Source of the DNA: Breviolum minutum Mf 1.05b.01
Taxonomy: Eukaryota > Sar > Dinophyceae > Suessiales > Symbiodiniaceae
DNA: 64,000 bases
Assembly: GCA_000507305.1 (NCBI GenBank)
Contig: DF239266.1
Span: 244,241-308,240, forward strand
Direction: 5' to 3'
Shown: positions 1 to 17,055 of the stretch, one piece after another
How the letters are laid out: each line of letters begins with the position of its first letter
How positions within the stretch are numbered: the stretch's first letter is position 1
The notes under the pieces: model-generated
The model's input: the letters and a program-made list of their open reading frames with translations, nothing else
What the model was told of the DNA's origin: nothing
The model's database searches: none
Translations under genes and position numbers: made by a program

Positions 1-232
1 TTTCCCGTAGGACAGTGGGCTCATGGGTATGTATTATGCATGAGCAGTTGAGAAGATTAAAACACTGGAGAAGCATCGTTGCTCATCTTGAGCCCTACTT
101 CCCCGAGTCAAATCATTCATCCTCCCAATAGTTTTGATTGTTGGAAAAATATGTTGGAATATACATATGATGTTTTGGTAGGGAAGCCCCTCTCGTAAGT
201 TTTAGCCTCTCAGTGGAATTAGTACTTCACAG
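1..232 (+). other. Probable intron, 5' partial
   Basis: AT-rich non-coding sequence with no convincing reading frame. It leads into a plausible 3' splice site (AG at 231-232) in front of the coiled-coil exon, so it is most simply the last intron of a gene whose earlier exons lie outside the window. Confidence 0.4.
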
Positions 233-463
233 ACCAGGGAAACTGTGAAAAACATGTGGTCCGGAGGGGCCGTGGATCGCGCAGTGATGCCGCAGGGCGA
301 ACTGCTGCTCCTTATCGAGCAGCAAAAGCGTCAGATCAAGCAACAAGAAAAAGAAATCGAGACTCAGAAGCAGGAACTGCAGAAGCTTCGCTCGCAACTG
401 GAAGCAACAGGAAAGAGAAAAAGGGAAGAGCAAGACACCGAGACGCTCGTTGCGAGCCAATGA
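233..463 (+). CDS. Terminal exon of a coiled-coil protein (5' partial)
   Basis: After the acceptor at 231-232 an open frame runs about 76 codons to TGA at 461-463. It is GC-richer than its surroundings. The peptide begins around TRETVKNMW and becomes strongly helical and charged, with LLLLIEQQKRQIKQQEKEI-like heptads followed by a basic tail (GKRKREE). This composition indicates a coiled-coil dimerisation or scaffold tail. No enzymatic motif is visible and I do not recognise the family. An ATG lies inside the exon (MWSGG), so a short independent gene is possible, but the strong acceptor favours a last exon. The minus-strand frame over the same bases is Leu/Phe-rich and is probably an antisense shadow. 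Confidence 0.5.
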   Translation, partial: TRETVKNMWSGGAVDRAVMPQGELLLLIEQQKRQIKQQEKEIETQKQELQKLRSQLEATGKRKREEQDTETLVASQ

Positions 464-1370
464 CTTCCTGAAGAGCGCAGCAGATTGAGGCCTGCCTCCG
501 GCATCTGAGCTTCTGCAGGCGTCGCGGCAAGTGCAGAATAGATTGCGGGGCAGCTACAGGACGTAGATTAACTGAGTCTCAGTTTTGTTGCAGCTGCCCA
601 AACAAAAAGCGAAGCTTGTTCTTCTTGAAAGATGCACTAAGTTGAGTTGTTAATGTTGAAAGCTAGTGCATGCCTGTCACAACTATAACACAGTCATATT
701 TCAAGTTTGGGACCTGGACAGCAGCTTGCAACAAAGCAAGTGTCATCTGACGGTGCAGTGAAGCTTTTTGGAAGCCTCTTCATACGTGGAACGCAAATGA
801 GGACCAATGACAGCATAGGTTTCATGCTGCACTAGATCGAGGGGTGGCGTCGCAAAAAGCGTTGTCTCGTTTCTTGACGGTTCGACTTGGCATTCTTGAC
901 GTGTCTGCAATTGCGTTATAGTCCTGCATGTTGCATCGTTCCTGCTGCCTTCCTGACAGGTATTGTACGACATTCTGGACAACGCGTGGTCACGACTGAG
1001 AGGTTCTGGTTGCCACAGGTTTTGCTTTGTGAGCAGGTCAAGTTCTGTGGTGGGAGACAAGACATTCCAGTGTTTGTTGTTTAGAAAGAGTCATGTTCCT
1101 GACAGGTACTCTACATGTGGTGGAACGTGGTGTTCGTGGACAACATCGGCAGAGGCGAGTTCAAACATGTTTCTTCTATAGACTATAGAAATGGTACTGG
1201 TTTTGTCATGGTTGGTTGACTAGGCGTAGGTACAAGGTAGGGTGTCAAGACGGGGGCCGGGGCTTGGGACACCCCTGGCAGCATCGTCCAACTTCGGTTG
1301 GGCGGGGCTGATCGTCCCTAAGATCGGGAGAGCCGTCAGACATCGCCAACCGACGTACGTCATTTCTTGT
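464..1370. other. Non-coding, nothing recognised
   Basis: No conserved motif or convincing exon was seen. The first part may be the 3' UTR of the preceding coiled-coil exon. Confidence 0.4.
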
Positions 1371-1377
1371 TTTCCCT

Positions 1378-1930
<553 letters not shown>

Positions 1931-2149
1931 TTTTTGTTGTTGTTGCTGCTGTAGTTCTTCTTCAGCGGGTATGACAGGTCACGTGGACAACTTCGACTTC
2001 ATCTTCCTTAAGGCGTGGTTAATTGGCACGTTGTTGCAAGAGAGAGGGACGAAACGAAACGACGAGGAAAACGTGCATGTGCAGCTTGAAGTTGTCAAAA
2101 TCTGTGGTTTTTGTGCTGCCTAGACCTGTAACCTGTCTTGTTGATTCAT

Positions 2150-2189
2150 GGCTCAAACCAGCTGGCTCAAACACAGTTGCTTTGCTCAA
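2150..2189 (+). other. Possible tandem spliced-leader relics
   Basis: GGCTCAA occurs at 2150-2156 and 2164-2170, and TTTGCTCAA at 2181-2189, just upstream of the ATG at 2225. The 3' end of the dinoflagellate spliced leader is TTTTGGCTCAAG. Serial relics of this end in front of a gene are the known signature of repeated retroposition of trans-spliced mRNAs. The match covers only 7-9 bases per copy, so coincidence is possible. Confidence 0.35.
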
Positions 2190-2224
2190 CCGACTGTTGC
2201 TAGAGTGCCGAGGTAGAAAGAAGC

Positions 2225-3731
2225 ATGTTCGGGAAAAGCCACGGTAAGTTCAAAAGCAAAGGGTCCAAGAGCAGCCCAGGACGCAAAGGGAAAGGAAAAG
2301 CAGCCCCACAGCAGGAAACTTGGTGGGGAGGTAGCCAAGAACAATGGCCTCAGTGGACAGAAGCTGCCGCTGCTGAGAATACAGTTGTAGAGGTCGACAC
2401 AGGTCGAACACATCGGCGTTTGCTGGCCCGGGACAACTTGGTCAAGAAGATCCTGCGTCCGTACGCTGCAGCGGACGGAAGGGTGCTCTACGGAGAAAAC
2501 GGCGACGAGGAGCTCTTGAGCAAGGCCTCTTCGCGTACCATTCTCACCCCAGATCTCAGAACTAAGCCGTCGCCCTATCAGCATGGCAGGCAAAAGCGTG
2601 GCTGGACTCGGTCAGGCCTTTGTTGGAGAGGAAAAGCATGCCGCGCGAAACAAGTTGGCAGAGCTCCTGCGCCAGGGTCGCGAGTTTTTGGAAGCCCTGG
2701 AGGACTTAGACTTTGAGAGGCACAAGTTTGCTCCAGAAGATCTGGAAAGCAAGTTTGAAACAGTGTTCGCCTACTGCAAAGCAGAGAAGACAAAGCTGCA
2801 TGACCTCTTGCCTCAGGTCGCCGCGGCTGCTGCCCGAGAGTATGTCGGGCCGTCCACGCTTTGGATTTGGTGGTGAAAGCCAATGCCATGGCTGCATGGG
2901 CCGAGCAAGTTCCCGACGAAGAACACTTGCAACCATACCTGGACGTCTTTCGAGGCGGCAAGGTGTCAGCTCAAAAGGCAGCAGAATTCTTGGTTGGTGC
3001 CTACAGGGCGCGCAAAAAGTTCGAAGCCTCCTGGAAGAGATCCAGCGGGGCGGTCTGGGGTGATGACAGCGATGACGCGCCTGAGAAACCAAAGCGTCAC
3101 AAACGGAAGCCTGAGACGTCCGACGACTCCAGTGAGCCGGCCAAGAAGAAAAAGAAGAGCAAGAAGGAGAGGAAGGACAAGAAAAGGAAGGCGTCTTCGA
3201 GCTCCGGAAGCAGCAGTTCAGAGGACAAGAAGACAAAGAAGAAAGACAAGGGCCGCAAAAAAGAAGACAAGAAGAAGAAGAAGCGCAAGGCCAGCAGTTC
3301 TGAGGGAAGACGACAAAAAGGAAAAAAAGGGAAGAGACGACAAGGACAAAAAGAAGAACAGGGAGAAGGAGCACGACGATAAGAAGAAGAAGAGGAGCCG
3401 TTCGCCTTCAAAGGCAAGTTCCAGCAAGTCAGGCAAAAGCACGCCAAAAGCAACAACGCACGAGGTGAAGATCCGGTGCATCAATGCTGTGGATGCCGAA
3501 GGCAATGGCATTGTGAAAGACACGGACCACGTGGACACAGTGGAAGTGGCCAGCCAGGTGGAAAACCCGTGGAGCATCAAAGAGCGCTTTCTCAAGGCGC
3601 AGGGTAAAGGAGAGGATGCGAAGAACTGGCAGGTGAAGCTTCTGACAGAAGGCGTACTGCGCAGTGTCTGTGAGCTCTCGACCTTGGCGCACTCCTGCGA
3701 GGAGGTGGCTTTGGTACGCAAAGGTGGCTAG
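2225..3731 (+). pseudogene. Frame-shifted, intron-poor Lys-rich protein gene copy
   Basis: GC-rich coding-like sequence continues from ATG 2225 to TAG 3729-3731 but changes frame near 2570, 2845 and 3300. Along the path the peptide reads: a Gly/Lys/Ser-rich start (MFGKSHGKFKSKGSK); a helical middle (MAGKSVAGLGQAF, then LRQGREFLEALEDLDFERH); an alpha-helical part (MAAWAEQVPDEEHLQPYLD); a very long Lys/Ser/Glu/Asp stretch (about 3060-3430) like nuclear or nucleolar basic proteins; and a more ordered C-terminus (VKIRCINAVDAEGNG). No introns are evident, unlike the other genes here. With the leader-like repeats upstream this fits a retroposed copy. The shifts may be true decay or assembly errors in Lys-rich repeats. 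Product unknown. Confidence 0.5.
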
Positions 3732-4017
3732 ACCCATACCGAGTGCCAGTCCGTGCTGTGAGAGACTTCTGAAAGCAGTCCGGGGAAGGCCCTGGCACTC
3801 TGGCACCCTGCCAGAAAAAAATCTTTGAAGTTTTTCATGTACGATGTGTATTCTGTAGCGATGCAAAAACACGGAGTAGAGTATAAATTTGTTTTCCAAC
3901 AATCAAATGAGTATGGCAGAGCACAGACCAGCGGCCGTTGCAGAGTGCCTAACACGGCAGACTTCTTGCAAGCCCCTTCTAAATCTAAAAATGTAGGTCT
4001 TGGGGGGGCGCTGACCA
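3732..4017. other. Non-coding, possible 3' UTR
   Basis: Follows the stop of the Lys-rich gene copy. No gene seen. It leads into the TA repeat. Confidence 0.35.
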
Positions 4018-4118
4018 TATATATATATATATATATTAATATATATATATATATTTTTTTTTTTCTGCAATCCATATATACATATGCAGTATACAATATA
4101 CATATATATATATATTTA
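4018..4118. repeat. TA-rich dinucleotide repeat
   Basis: Alternating TA runs (about 4018-4052 and 4095-4118) surround a T10 tract. The Tyr/Ile-rich ORFs on both strands are repeat translations. Confidence 0.9.
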
Positions 4119-4150
4119 TACATGTAAACTCAACAATGGATTCCACCCAG

Positions 4151-4206
4151 GAGCTCCTGAAGGTGGTTCCGGTGCAGGCACTGGTTCCTCGGCTCCCATG
4201 AGTATG
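4151..4206 (+). CDS. Possible exon, Gly/Ser/Pro-rich
   Basis: A short GC-rich island in AT-rich surroundings follows a plausible acceptor (CCACCCAG). One frame reads APEGGSGAGTGSSAPMSM and another reads ELLKVVPVQALVPRLP. I cannot decide between them or assign a product. Confidence 0.25.
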
Positions 4207-4266
4207 GAAATGAGACGTGTTTTTCTTTTTTTAATCAAAATAGAAAATGTACAAAGGTATCTATGA

Positions 4267-4436
4267 TTATTCATCACTATTCATAATTATTCCTCACTAT
4301 TCATACTTATTCATCACTATGCATACTTGTTCATCACTATTCATACTTGTTCATCACTATTCATACTTATTCATCACTATTCATAATTGTCATATTTATT
4401 CATAATTATTCATAATTATTCATACTTATTCATCAT
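4267..4436. repeat. 20-bp tandem repeat, about six units, with decayed tail
   Basis: A unit close to TATTCATCACTATTCATACT recurs every 20 bases from 4267 to about 4390 with single-base variants, then decays into TATTCATAAT units. AT-rich minisatellite. Confidence 0.9.
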
Positions 4437-4439
4437 TGT

Positions 4440-5345
4440 TCTTAAATTGTTTTTACAAAAGATAAGAAGAAGTATCAGATGCTTGAAACAAGAGATCCAG
4501 ATGGATTCTTTAGTTCCACCCTGCCTTTTGATTCGGTTCTGTGGTTCTACCCAGCGAATTTGCCAAGGTGTGGACTACCATCCTGTGAGACAACAGATCC
4601 TGGGATGTTGATGTTTTGTTGCGACCCCTTTTTTTGCATCTTTGTGGGTCCGATCTTTGGTATATCCATGTATATACCATCCAGAATCCACCATCCAAAA
4701 GAGAATGCAGAAGAAAAAATATCTTCAAGAGGGGAGCTAAATCTGAAAGTTGGAACTATAGGTACTGTGTCTACTTCGGGCTGAATATAGGTTTTTTGGA
4801 ATTTGTGCATGTGTTTGTTTGATTTCTATGCCCAAAATTGTGCCCTTTAGCTGGTCAATTCCCGGCATCAGAAGAACTTTTGAGATTCCACATTGGACTT
4901 TGATGGCCACCACCATGTAATAGCACCCTTCTTTAATCAAATGCCATCAAACCTTCCCATGCTCACGCTTTTGTTTGATGGATTTTTTTTTGCTGTCTGG
5001 GAGTGAGCATCGAAAGAGTTGAGTGTTTCCTGATGTGCCGCATTGTCATTTTTCACACACACGTTGGCTTCAGCAATTCAGGCCTCTTACGAATCAAAAT
5101 CAATAATGCTAATGATAGTAACAGTGCTACAATCCGGTGTTCTGAGGATTTTGGATTCAATGCGCTACGCACTGGAGGAGTACAACTTCAGAAAATATTG
5201 TAACTTGTACTTGTCAGAGATTTGTCAATGTGCTCACAAGTTTCTTGAAGGATAAGAAAGGTTCCTTCTGGATTTTGGGTTGCTGGTTTCCACCGATGAT
5301 GGCATGTTGACTCCCTGTTGTTGGAGGTTCTGACTGACAAATGAT
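4440..5345. other. Non-coding, nothing recognised
   Basis: AT-rich, with no motif-bearing reading frame seen on either strand. Confidence 0.4.
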
Positions 5346-5435
5346 GAAAATGCATGAACCATGACGATGATGACGACAACGGCAACAACAACTATAACGA
5401 TGATGACGAAGATGGTCATGTCGACGATGATGGAG

Positions 5436-5463
5436 GTGGTGGTGGTGATGTTGATGTTGATGT

Positions 5464-5495
<32 letters not shown>

Positions 5496-5538
5496 CTGAT
5501 GCTGATGATGATGATGATGATGATGATGATGCTGATGC

Positions 5539-5600
<62 letters not shown>

Positions 5601-5601
5601 C

Positions 5602-5645
<44 letters not shown>

Positions 5646-5659
5646 ATGATGATGCTGCT

Positions 5660-5690
<31 letters not shown>

Positions 5691-5694
5691 ATGC

Positions 5695-5727
<33 letters not shown>

Positions 5728-5745
5728 CGACGATGACTTCGACGA
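5436..5745. repeat. GAT trinucleotide microsatellite
   Basis: About 300 bp of GAT repeats with GCT and GAC interruptions. The Asp, Met, His and Ile homopolymer ORFs of this region are its six-frame translations. Confidence 0.97.
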
Positions 5746-5759
5746 CGATGCTTGCGATG

Positions 5760-6700
5760 CTGGTGGTTGTGGTGGTGGATGGTGGCTGGTGGCACTGCAC
5801 GCTGCTTCAAGAGGAATGCCCTCTACGAATGTTCAGATCACCCCTGAAACATAGGTGGTAGAAACTCATTTTGTTCTTGGGATGGCCTGGAAGGTTCTTA
5901 TATTGGTTTCGAAGAGTGTACAGCACAAAATAGCATATGACTCATGACTCTTTTTGAATCAACTGGTATCGACACACACACACACACAACTTACAAGATA
6001 TGATATCCATCCAGTAATACCAGCCATGCTCGTTCCTGCATCTTTCAAGATTCTCACCATCCACCAGACCCACAGGACCCAGCACCGTGACCTACCGACC
6101 GCTCCGTTGTCAAGGTACCTTTTCCACGGAGGTGTCCACGTTGAAGATTGTGGGTGACCCTGAGGCTTGATGGGAAGCAACCTGAAGATGTCTTCCCAAT
6201 CGAAAATTATGTGCAAAAAATCACCAATCAATCTTTCAGGGTGTAGTTATTGAGTGCAGTTGATTTGATTCGTTCCGAAACTCCATGGGGAGTTTTTCGA
6301 GTCCCTACATTTGAATGAGCGGAAGAATCCCACGTCACATTCAAATTAGGGCAACAAGCCGTCAGAGCCAAGCTGGTTGATTTTGTTTTGAGGAGAGAAA
6401 ATCAAGCTTTCAATACAAAGGGACTTTTGCAACTCATATGGGAATGTCTATGACGAACAAAAAAAGGGCAATGGATAGTAACAGGGGAGGTGGGAAAGTC
6501 TCCACGTTGTCGTAAGCTTGGCAACATGGATTTGGCCGTGAAACTCAAACTACTACGGCAACAGTATAATAGTGGTTGCGGTGACAGCCTTTGCAAGATG
6601 AAAATGAGAATGAACCAGAAGAGACAAACTCTGTATCCTTGAATTCAACACATGGCACGAAAAGAAGCGGGCATGCTAGATTTAGGTAGTCATTGCTGTA
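5760..6700. other. Non-coding, nothing recognised
   Basis: A short CA run is at about 5973-5987. No exon with family motifs was seen. Confidence 0.4.
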
Positions 6701-6703
6701 TGC

Positions 6704-6720
6704 CGTTGCCATATTGGCTG
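6704..6720 (+). other. Spliced-leader-like relic
   Basis: CCGTTGCCATATTGGCT matches the first 17 bases of the conserved dinoflagellate spliced leader (CCGTAGCCATTTTGGCT) at 15 positions. It lies about 70 bp upstream of a decayed GC-rich coding region, which is where a leader copied back with a reverse-transcribed mRNA would sit. Confidence 0.5.
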
Positions 6721-6783
6721 TGTATTTTTCAGAGCCCAGATGTCACTGCAAAGCTGTTCGCCTGGGAAGCTGCTAAGCACTGA

Positions 6784-7918
6784 CAGCTGACCAGCAGTGA
6801 CAGGAAAGTTGCCATAGGAAACAAGGAACATATTGATCGCGTGAAGATCAAGGATCGGAATGACTCTGAGCAGAGACTCAATTACGGGCATCCATTTGGG
6901 ACAAATGCGACCGTGGTGGCCGTAGATGATCTTTCGCTGAAGGTGAAGAAAGAGATCAAGGAGGAGTTGGAGCAGGCCGTGGGATCCTCCAATTTTGACG
7001 ACCTTGATCACACTCTGGAAGGAGGTAGACCGGCGACGCTCATCCACAGGAGGCAGTGGTGCGGTGCAAGGAGTGGAAGTCTTTGAATCGGTCGGTGCAG
7101 CTGCAGAGGAGCTGAAACCCAAAGATGCATTCGTCAGAGAAGTTGCAAGTGCAGCCCTGCATGCTGCGCTTCCTGTAGCCTTTGCGAAAAGAAGTGAAGC
7201 CGACATCCTTCGAGAGGCACAACTGGGTGAAGCAGAGTGGTGTGTCAGCGGTGCTGTGGAGTGGCTCCTGCTTTGCCTGGGTCCAGATCCCGAAGTAAGA
7301 TTCCGAAGGCAAGAGAGAAGGCAGGCGGCAAGACGAATCGCGTGTTTTCAGTCAGCCAGTTCTTGGACAATAGCAGCACTGAGGCGGAGGCCGAACTGCA
7401 CTGGAGGCTGCCAAGGCCTTCAGTGCTGAGCTGGTGCGCAAGGGCGTCCTCAAGGAGCCGAAGGAGCGGGATCCCAACTTCACCAGCGACGTGGTGCGGA
7501 TTTCTTTGAAGCAAATCAATCCAAAGGAGCCACGGAAAAAGATTTGTGGTGGCTCTTTCACCGAGAAGGCAGCGGCCGAGGCGGAGGCCTTCCAGCTCCG
7601 ACGACCTGCAAATGCAGGTGAAGGCCGCGAGCACCTGGTCGGCACTGCCTGTGTTCCACCCGAAGCTACCGTATAGAGGGGTGAAGTGGGAGCAGGGGGA
7701 GCAACGATGACCAGGATCCCTGCTGTGGCGTTTCAAGCGGCAAGGTGGCTGCGGTTGCGACTGGAAAGGCAACTTTCCGTCGAAAACCCTAAACTCTAAA
7801 TTACAGAGTGCAAGGCCCAAGGATCAGTTGGAGGAAGAAGGGGCAGGAGAAGGAACGAGAGAAGATGGCGAAGTCCAAGGCCAAGCCAAACCCTCATAAA
7901 AAGCAGCGCAGGTCTTGA
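6784..7918 (+). pseudogene. Decayed GC-rich gene copy, several frameshifts
   Basis: Coding-like, GC-rich sequence runs through at least four frame changes (near 7060, 7290, 7420 and 7680-7830). Recognisable segments are: SEQRLNYGHPFGTNATVVAV with an acidic helix (KVKKEIKEELEQAVG) at 6840-7020; VREVASAALHAALPVAFAKR at about 7130-7190; ELVRKGVLKEPKERDPNFTS at about 7428-7490; and a Lys/Arg-rich C-terminus (KSKAKPNPHKKQRRS) ending at TGA 7916-7918. No introns are visible. The spliced-leader-like relic upstream suggests a retroposed pseudogene. I do not recognise the product; the basic tail resembles nucleic-acid-associated proteins, but this is only composition. Confidence 0.45.
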
Positions 7919-9366
7919 GTTGCAAATATCTAAGGCTGTGACGAATCCTGCCTTCAGCAATTTCAGCCTGCTCGAATTTCACAAGTGTTTCAAATCTGCA
8001 AGACCAACTTGCGACAGAATTGTTAAAAAAAAGTCAACTTCTCAAACCTAGGGATGCAAAGGATGGTTTTTACATTCGCATCGTTCTGTACAAACACAGC
8101 AGAGCAGAAAAGATCACAGACAGAAACCTTTTTTTTCCCACAGAAGTAGTTTTTGAAAAGAGTCTGCTTTTTCAAACATGTTTTCTATTTCAACAATCCC
8201 AAAAGGAAGCCATACCCTGACAGACCCTTGGTTTTTGAAAAGGCCACATACTTTGGAGGCTCATCCAACCAAATAAATATATATGTATTATATAGATGGC
8301 AAACTGTTTTTACTCTTGGAACACTAGGTAGGCATAGGAGATATCGAATGAGATTGATGCCCTCCCTTGTTCTATTGATGTTTTTCACCACTTCCTGTTG
8401 AGCAGTCGGGTGAATTTCTTCCTTCTGGCCTGAGCAACGTGGATCATTTTCGGATGACATTTTGGAGTCACCAGGTAAAATCTTGGACAAAACATGATAA
8501 AGATCTCGCAAGAAATTATGGTTGAAGTAGGCCTGCCACCTCAAAAACTGTCGGTATTCTGTTTCTTTTGCTGGCTAAATATTCGCTGTTGTTCTTTCAA
8601 GTTGGACAGAACAACTCCTTTCACGTTCCAAGCAAGTTGTTTTCTTTCAGGTTTCATTTTGTTAGGGTCGCTTTGTCATTTTGTCAGGGTTTGCTTGTCC
8701 CCTAGGGGCCTAAAATGATTCAATCATTTTTAGTGAGGCAATCAGGCAGACATTCACCACAAACCCCGGTTTTTTGTTCTCATCAGCGGTGACTTCGGCT
8801 GATTTTCGTATGATTTGGGAGGCAGATGATCGATACTATGAATTGGGTCTGCGTAAGTTGGATTCGGACCATCGTTGGTCGTTGGGAGGTTGGTTGGGCC
8901 CACCCCCTCAAAATCTTCACGATCCCTTTCATCTTCACAATAAAAGGCTACTCTGGGGCGATGCCACAAATCAAAATAAATATGAATCAATCATTGTATA
9001 TAAGTACAATTCATTTTCTTTTTGATGCAAAGATGAGCAGAAAACCTCCCAGTTTTGTTTTTTTCCATCAGTCGCGAAACTCTAAAATTCAGTAAATATG
9101 TTCAATGGAGCTCTGAAGGCTGAAGGCAATGGATACCAAATGGATCCAACGGCATCCAAGGCAAACTTGCATAGTGGAGAAACAATCAAGTTGTTAAATC
9201 AAGAGTCTTTAAAATTGCCAGACATCCAGACATCAACAATCAGATCATCTGACAATTTCCAATTCCACAAGGCCACAGGCCAAAGATTTCGTATTATACA
9301 ATACACAGATAATCAGAAATACAGTAATGGATATAGATAGATAGACTCAGCCCAACAAAACTCCCA
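7919..9366. other. Non-coding, nothing recognised
   Basis: AT-rich spacer with only chance ORFs. No repeat family or exon identified. Confidence 0.35.
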
Positions 9367-9443
9367 TGAAGAATTCCAAGGCATTTGACAAGCCATCAAC
9401 CTCCCAGGACAAAGCCGTGGAGTTGCCCAAGGGTGGCTACAAC
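9367..9443 (+). CDS. Possible short exon
   Basis: An open frame reads MKNSKAFDKPSTS and then DKAVELPKGGYN. The second half follows a good acceptor (CTCCCAG at 9401-9407) and ends at a GT donor (9444). It is GC-richer than its flanks. Product unknown. Confidence 0.3.
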
Positions 9444-10008
9444 GTGTCTTTGCTTGCGATGGGTTGAAACTCTAGGGTGCTTGGTGTGTTGAGTGTAGCC
9501 CAGTTGGGTGTTGGGTGTAGTTTGGTAGGTTTCCGATGGTTAAAACCCTTGAAAACTCGAGACTCGAGAATTTGTGGTCCTTTTTTGGTGCTTGGATCTA
9601 GTCTAGTCAAGGGATGAAGATTGCAACAAGTTCGGCTGTTGTTCTGGGGGATGATGCAATGATGCTTGTCCGTTAAACAGGTTCTTGACAGTCAGAATGA
9701 CGTCGTCATTAGACAATACTTTCCTAATGGTGATGACTTTACGATGACGACGTCAACCACAGTCATTGCTACGACTTCAAGACCTTAACTAGAACTGTGA
9801 TTACTTGTTGCTCTTGTTTTTCCCAAGACCACAGATATACAATTGTGAAATATCCATATGTTTTCTTTGAGATAGATAAAACATAGACAACGACCAATAG
9901 GGAATAGTAGCTACACCGGCTGAGCCTTAAATGCTGAGGCTATGTGGAAAGTTCAGGGAAAACATCTTCAGGATGAATAGTCGGACGAAGAATATGATAG
10001 GCATAATA

Positions 10009-10102
10009 TTGATGGCTGAAATCCGGCCAACCTGTTCAGGTTGGTTTCTTTTGTCATTGCAGTTTTTAACCATCCCAGCTATTGGAGGATTTCAGCCATC
10101 AA
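10009..10102. mobile_element. MITE-like foldback element, family 1, copy B
   Basis: The left end TTGATGGCTGAAATCC (10009-10024) is exactly mirrored as GGATTTCAGCCATCAA (10087-10102), enclosing about 60 bp. The same terminal arms occur at three other places (40740, 55311, 58747). Confidence 0.75.
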
Positions 10103-10710
10103 CCATTCTGCCTTGTGAAGTAGAACATGGGCCTCTCAGCCGGACTGAAGCGTGAGCTGACCCAAACCAACACGCAAACAACCCCCAAGTGGCTTAAACC
10201 AAGGCTTACAGCACAGAGAATGGCGGAGTGAGTTCGACGGTCAAAGCATCCGTGATTTATCACTTCCCAGGCCTCTGAGACCAATCTTTGGGGGTCTTAA
10301 AAGCCGTGTTTTGGATGGGCTGAAACAACTTTCTATTTAAAATTGAAGTTACTCTTTTGGGAAATAACTTGCCCTCCTCCCAAAGTGATTCAAAAGATGC
10401 TTTACCTTTTTCTAGCTTGGTGGGATATGTTAGTTCCCTGGGTATGTTTATACCATTTGGAAGGAAAAGATTCCTTTCACCAGCTCTCTCAAGGCAAAGC
10501 ATAGGGCAATTTCTCATCATGGCCTCTGTTAGGAGGCCTTCTTTGACTGAGCTAGTACTCCCTATATCATAGCAGATCACAGATTTTCATGAACCGGTGA
10601 TGAAACATCAGCGTATTTTTTTGAAGAAAAGTTATCCCCAACATACACAAGAATACCATGCTTTTTGTGCGGAACTTCTTCGCGCTTGTGTCTGAGAAAG
10701 GCTTTCCTGA
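10103..10710. other. Non-coding, nothing recognised
   Basis: No motif-bearing exon seen between the foldback element and the CA repeat. Confidence 0.35.
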
Positions 10711-11107
<397 letters not shown>

Positions 11108-11342
11108 CGGCATGGAAAGATATATGATATGTAAACCAAGATACATTTACCAGATCCTTCATAATTCATGGCCCAACAAACATCACCCAACACTGTCACT
11201 TCAGGCTTCAGTTGGTTTATTTGTAAAAAGTCATGTGAATGTACATACCTGCTCACACACTACCCCCCAAATTGTGATTCCTTTTCAAAGGTTGCTTCAA
11301 TTTCTGCTCTGCACTTTTGAGGGGTCGCTTTGGGCCGCGCCC

Positions 11343-11382
11343 AGGTGCTTATGAGATCAACCGCATCATCGAGTATCCAGGT
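11343..11382 (+). CDS. Possible exon upstream of the flavoprotein gene
   Basis: Acceptor CCCAG before 11343 and donor GTTGGA at 11383. The phase 1 to phase 1 reading is AYEINRIIEYP. It could be an early exon of the FMO-like gene, but nothing in the peptide proves it. Confidence 0.3.
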
Positions 11383-12317
11383 TGGAAGAGGGAGATTCTT
11401 CTAAAAGGGATACGGGAGACGGGAGAGTCACTTGCCTTTTCTGGATGAGGAAAAACCAAAGTTAGTGGACCTGTATGGCAATAATTTCAAGTTGGTCAAA
11501 CCTGAACATTTTCTACTAGTATGCATAGGACTTGTTGCTTTGATGCACCATTATCATAGTAAATCTAGGTCAATTTTATGATTCAATTGAAGATTGAAGA
11601 GATTGGGGACCTGGCCAGAATATAGGAATGTTATTTTATTCCAGGATTGAAAGCCTTGACATTTTTGGGCCCCGAACTGAGAGGGTGGATTTTTAGAGCC
11701 TGAATTTCAGCTGTTACAGTGGAGCTGGTGTGGTCTATTTGGGGTTAATTACAACTTTTAATCAGAGTTGTTGTGAAGACTGGCCCAAACTCATATGATT
11801 TGTGTGAAATTGGAGATTATACAGTTTACTCGCCACTTTCCGGCAGAGATTTCCTGTTTGGGACAATGACTATCAGATTGATAGGGCCAAGGTTCAAGGA
11901 TCTCCCCGTCCAGTAAGGCTTTGAAGGGGAAACCCAGAAATCCATAGAAATCACTGTTTTGTTTTGAGGGAAATCGAGGTTTGGTAAAATGATTCCATTC
12001 CCAGCTGCTGATCTTGTGGAGAGTCATTTCAACATGAAGGGAATACGGTAGACAGTATGTCAGCATGGCCATGGCTGAAAATCTGGATTACCAAATTCAA
12101 GGAACCACACAATTTGGCATGTTTACAATTGGTGCATCTTGACGGTCCAATGATTTTGAAGACTGCCACCTATGTCCAATCAAGCAAGTTAAAACCCAAA
12201 AACAGTTCCCAGGAATGATGAGCCACCACAATACTTACAGCATCCTACTTCCGATGAACCTGGAAAGGGTGAGAGGCCACATGTCTCAATCCCCTTGAAG
12301 ATTCACATGTTTGACAG

Positions 12318-16438
<4,121 letters not shown>

Positions 16439-16508
16439 GTAGATATTGTTGGCGCGACAAGGAGGACTTAATGCATACTGTATGGCAACAGTAGGGTCTG
16501 GTCCCTGA

Positions 16509-16784
<276 letters not shown>

Positions 16785-16926
16785 TAGCTTTTGGGGGTTA
16801 GCCTTCAAAAAAAAACGCTGGCAGATGAGCTCATGCCCTGAGCCTGTGACACTTTTTAGTCTAAGCTTAACACCCCCCCTCAGTGGTGCACCGTGTGGGA
16901 CACATGCTGATGCCTCAACGCTGTGA

Positions 16927-17055
<129 letters not shown>

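Noticed and set aside
2706..3721. Minus-strand Leu/Phe/Ser-rich ORFs (222 and 167 aa)
   Set aside because: Antisense shadows of the Lys/Glu-rich coding strand.
5214..5861. Asp-, Met-, His- and Ile-rich ORFs up to 198 aa
   Set aside because: Six-frame translation of the GAT repeat.
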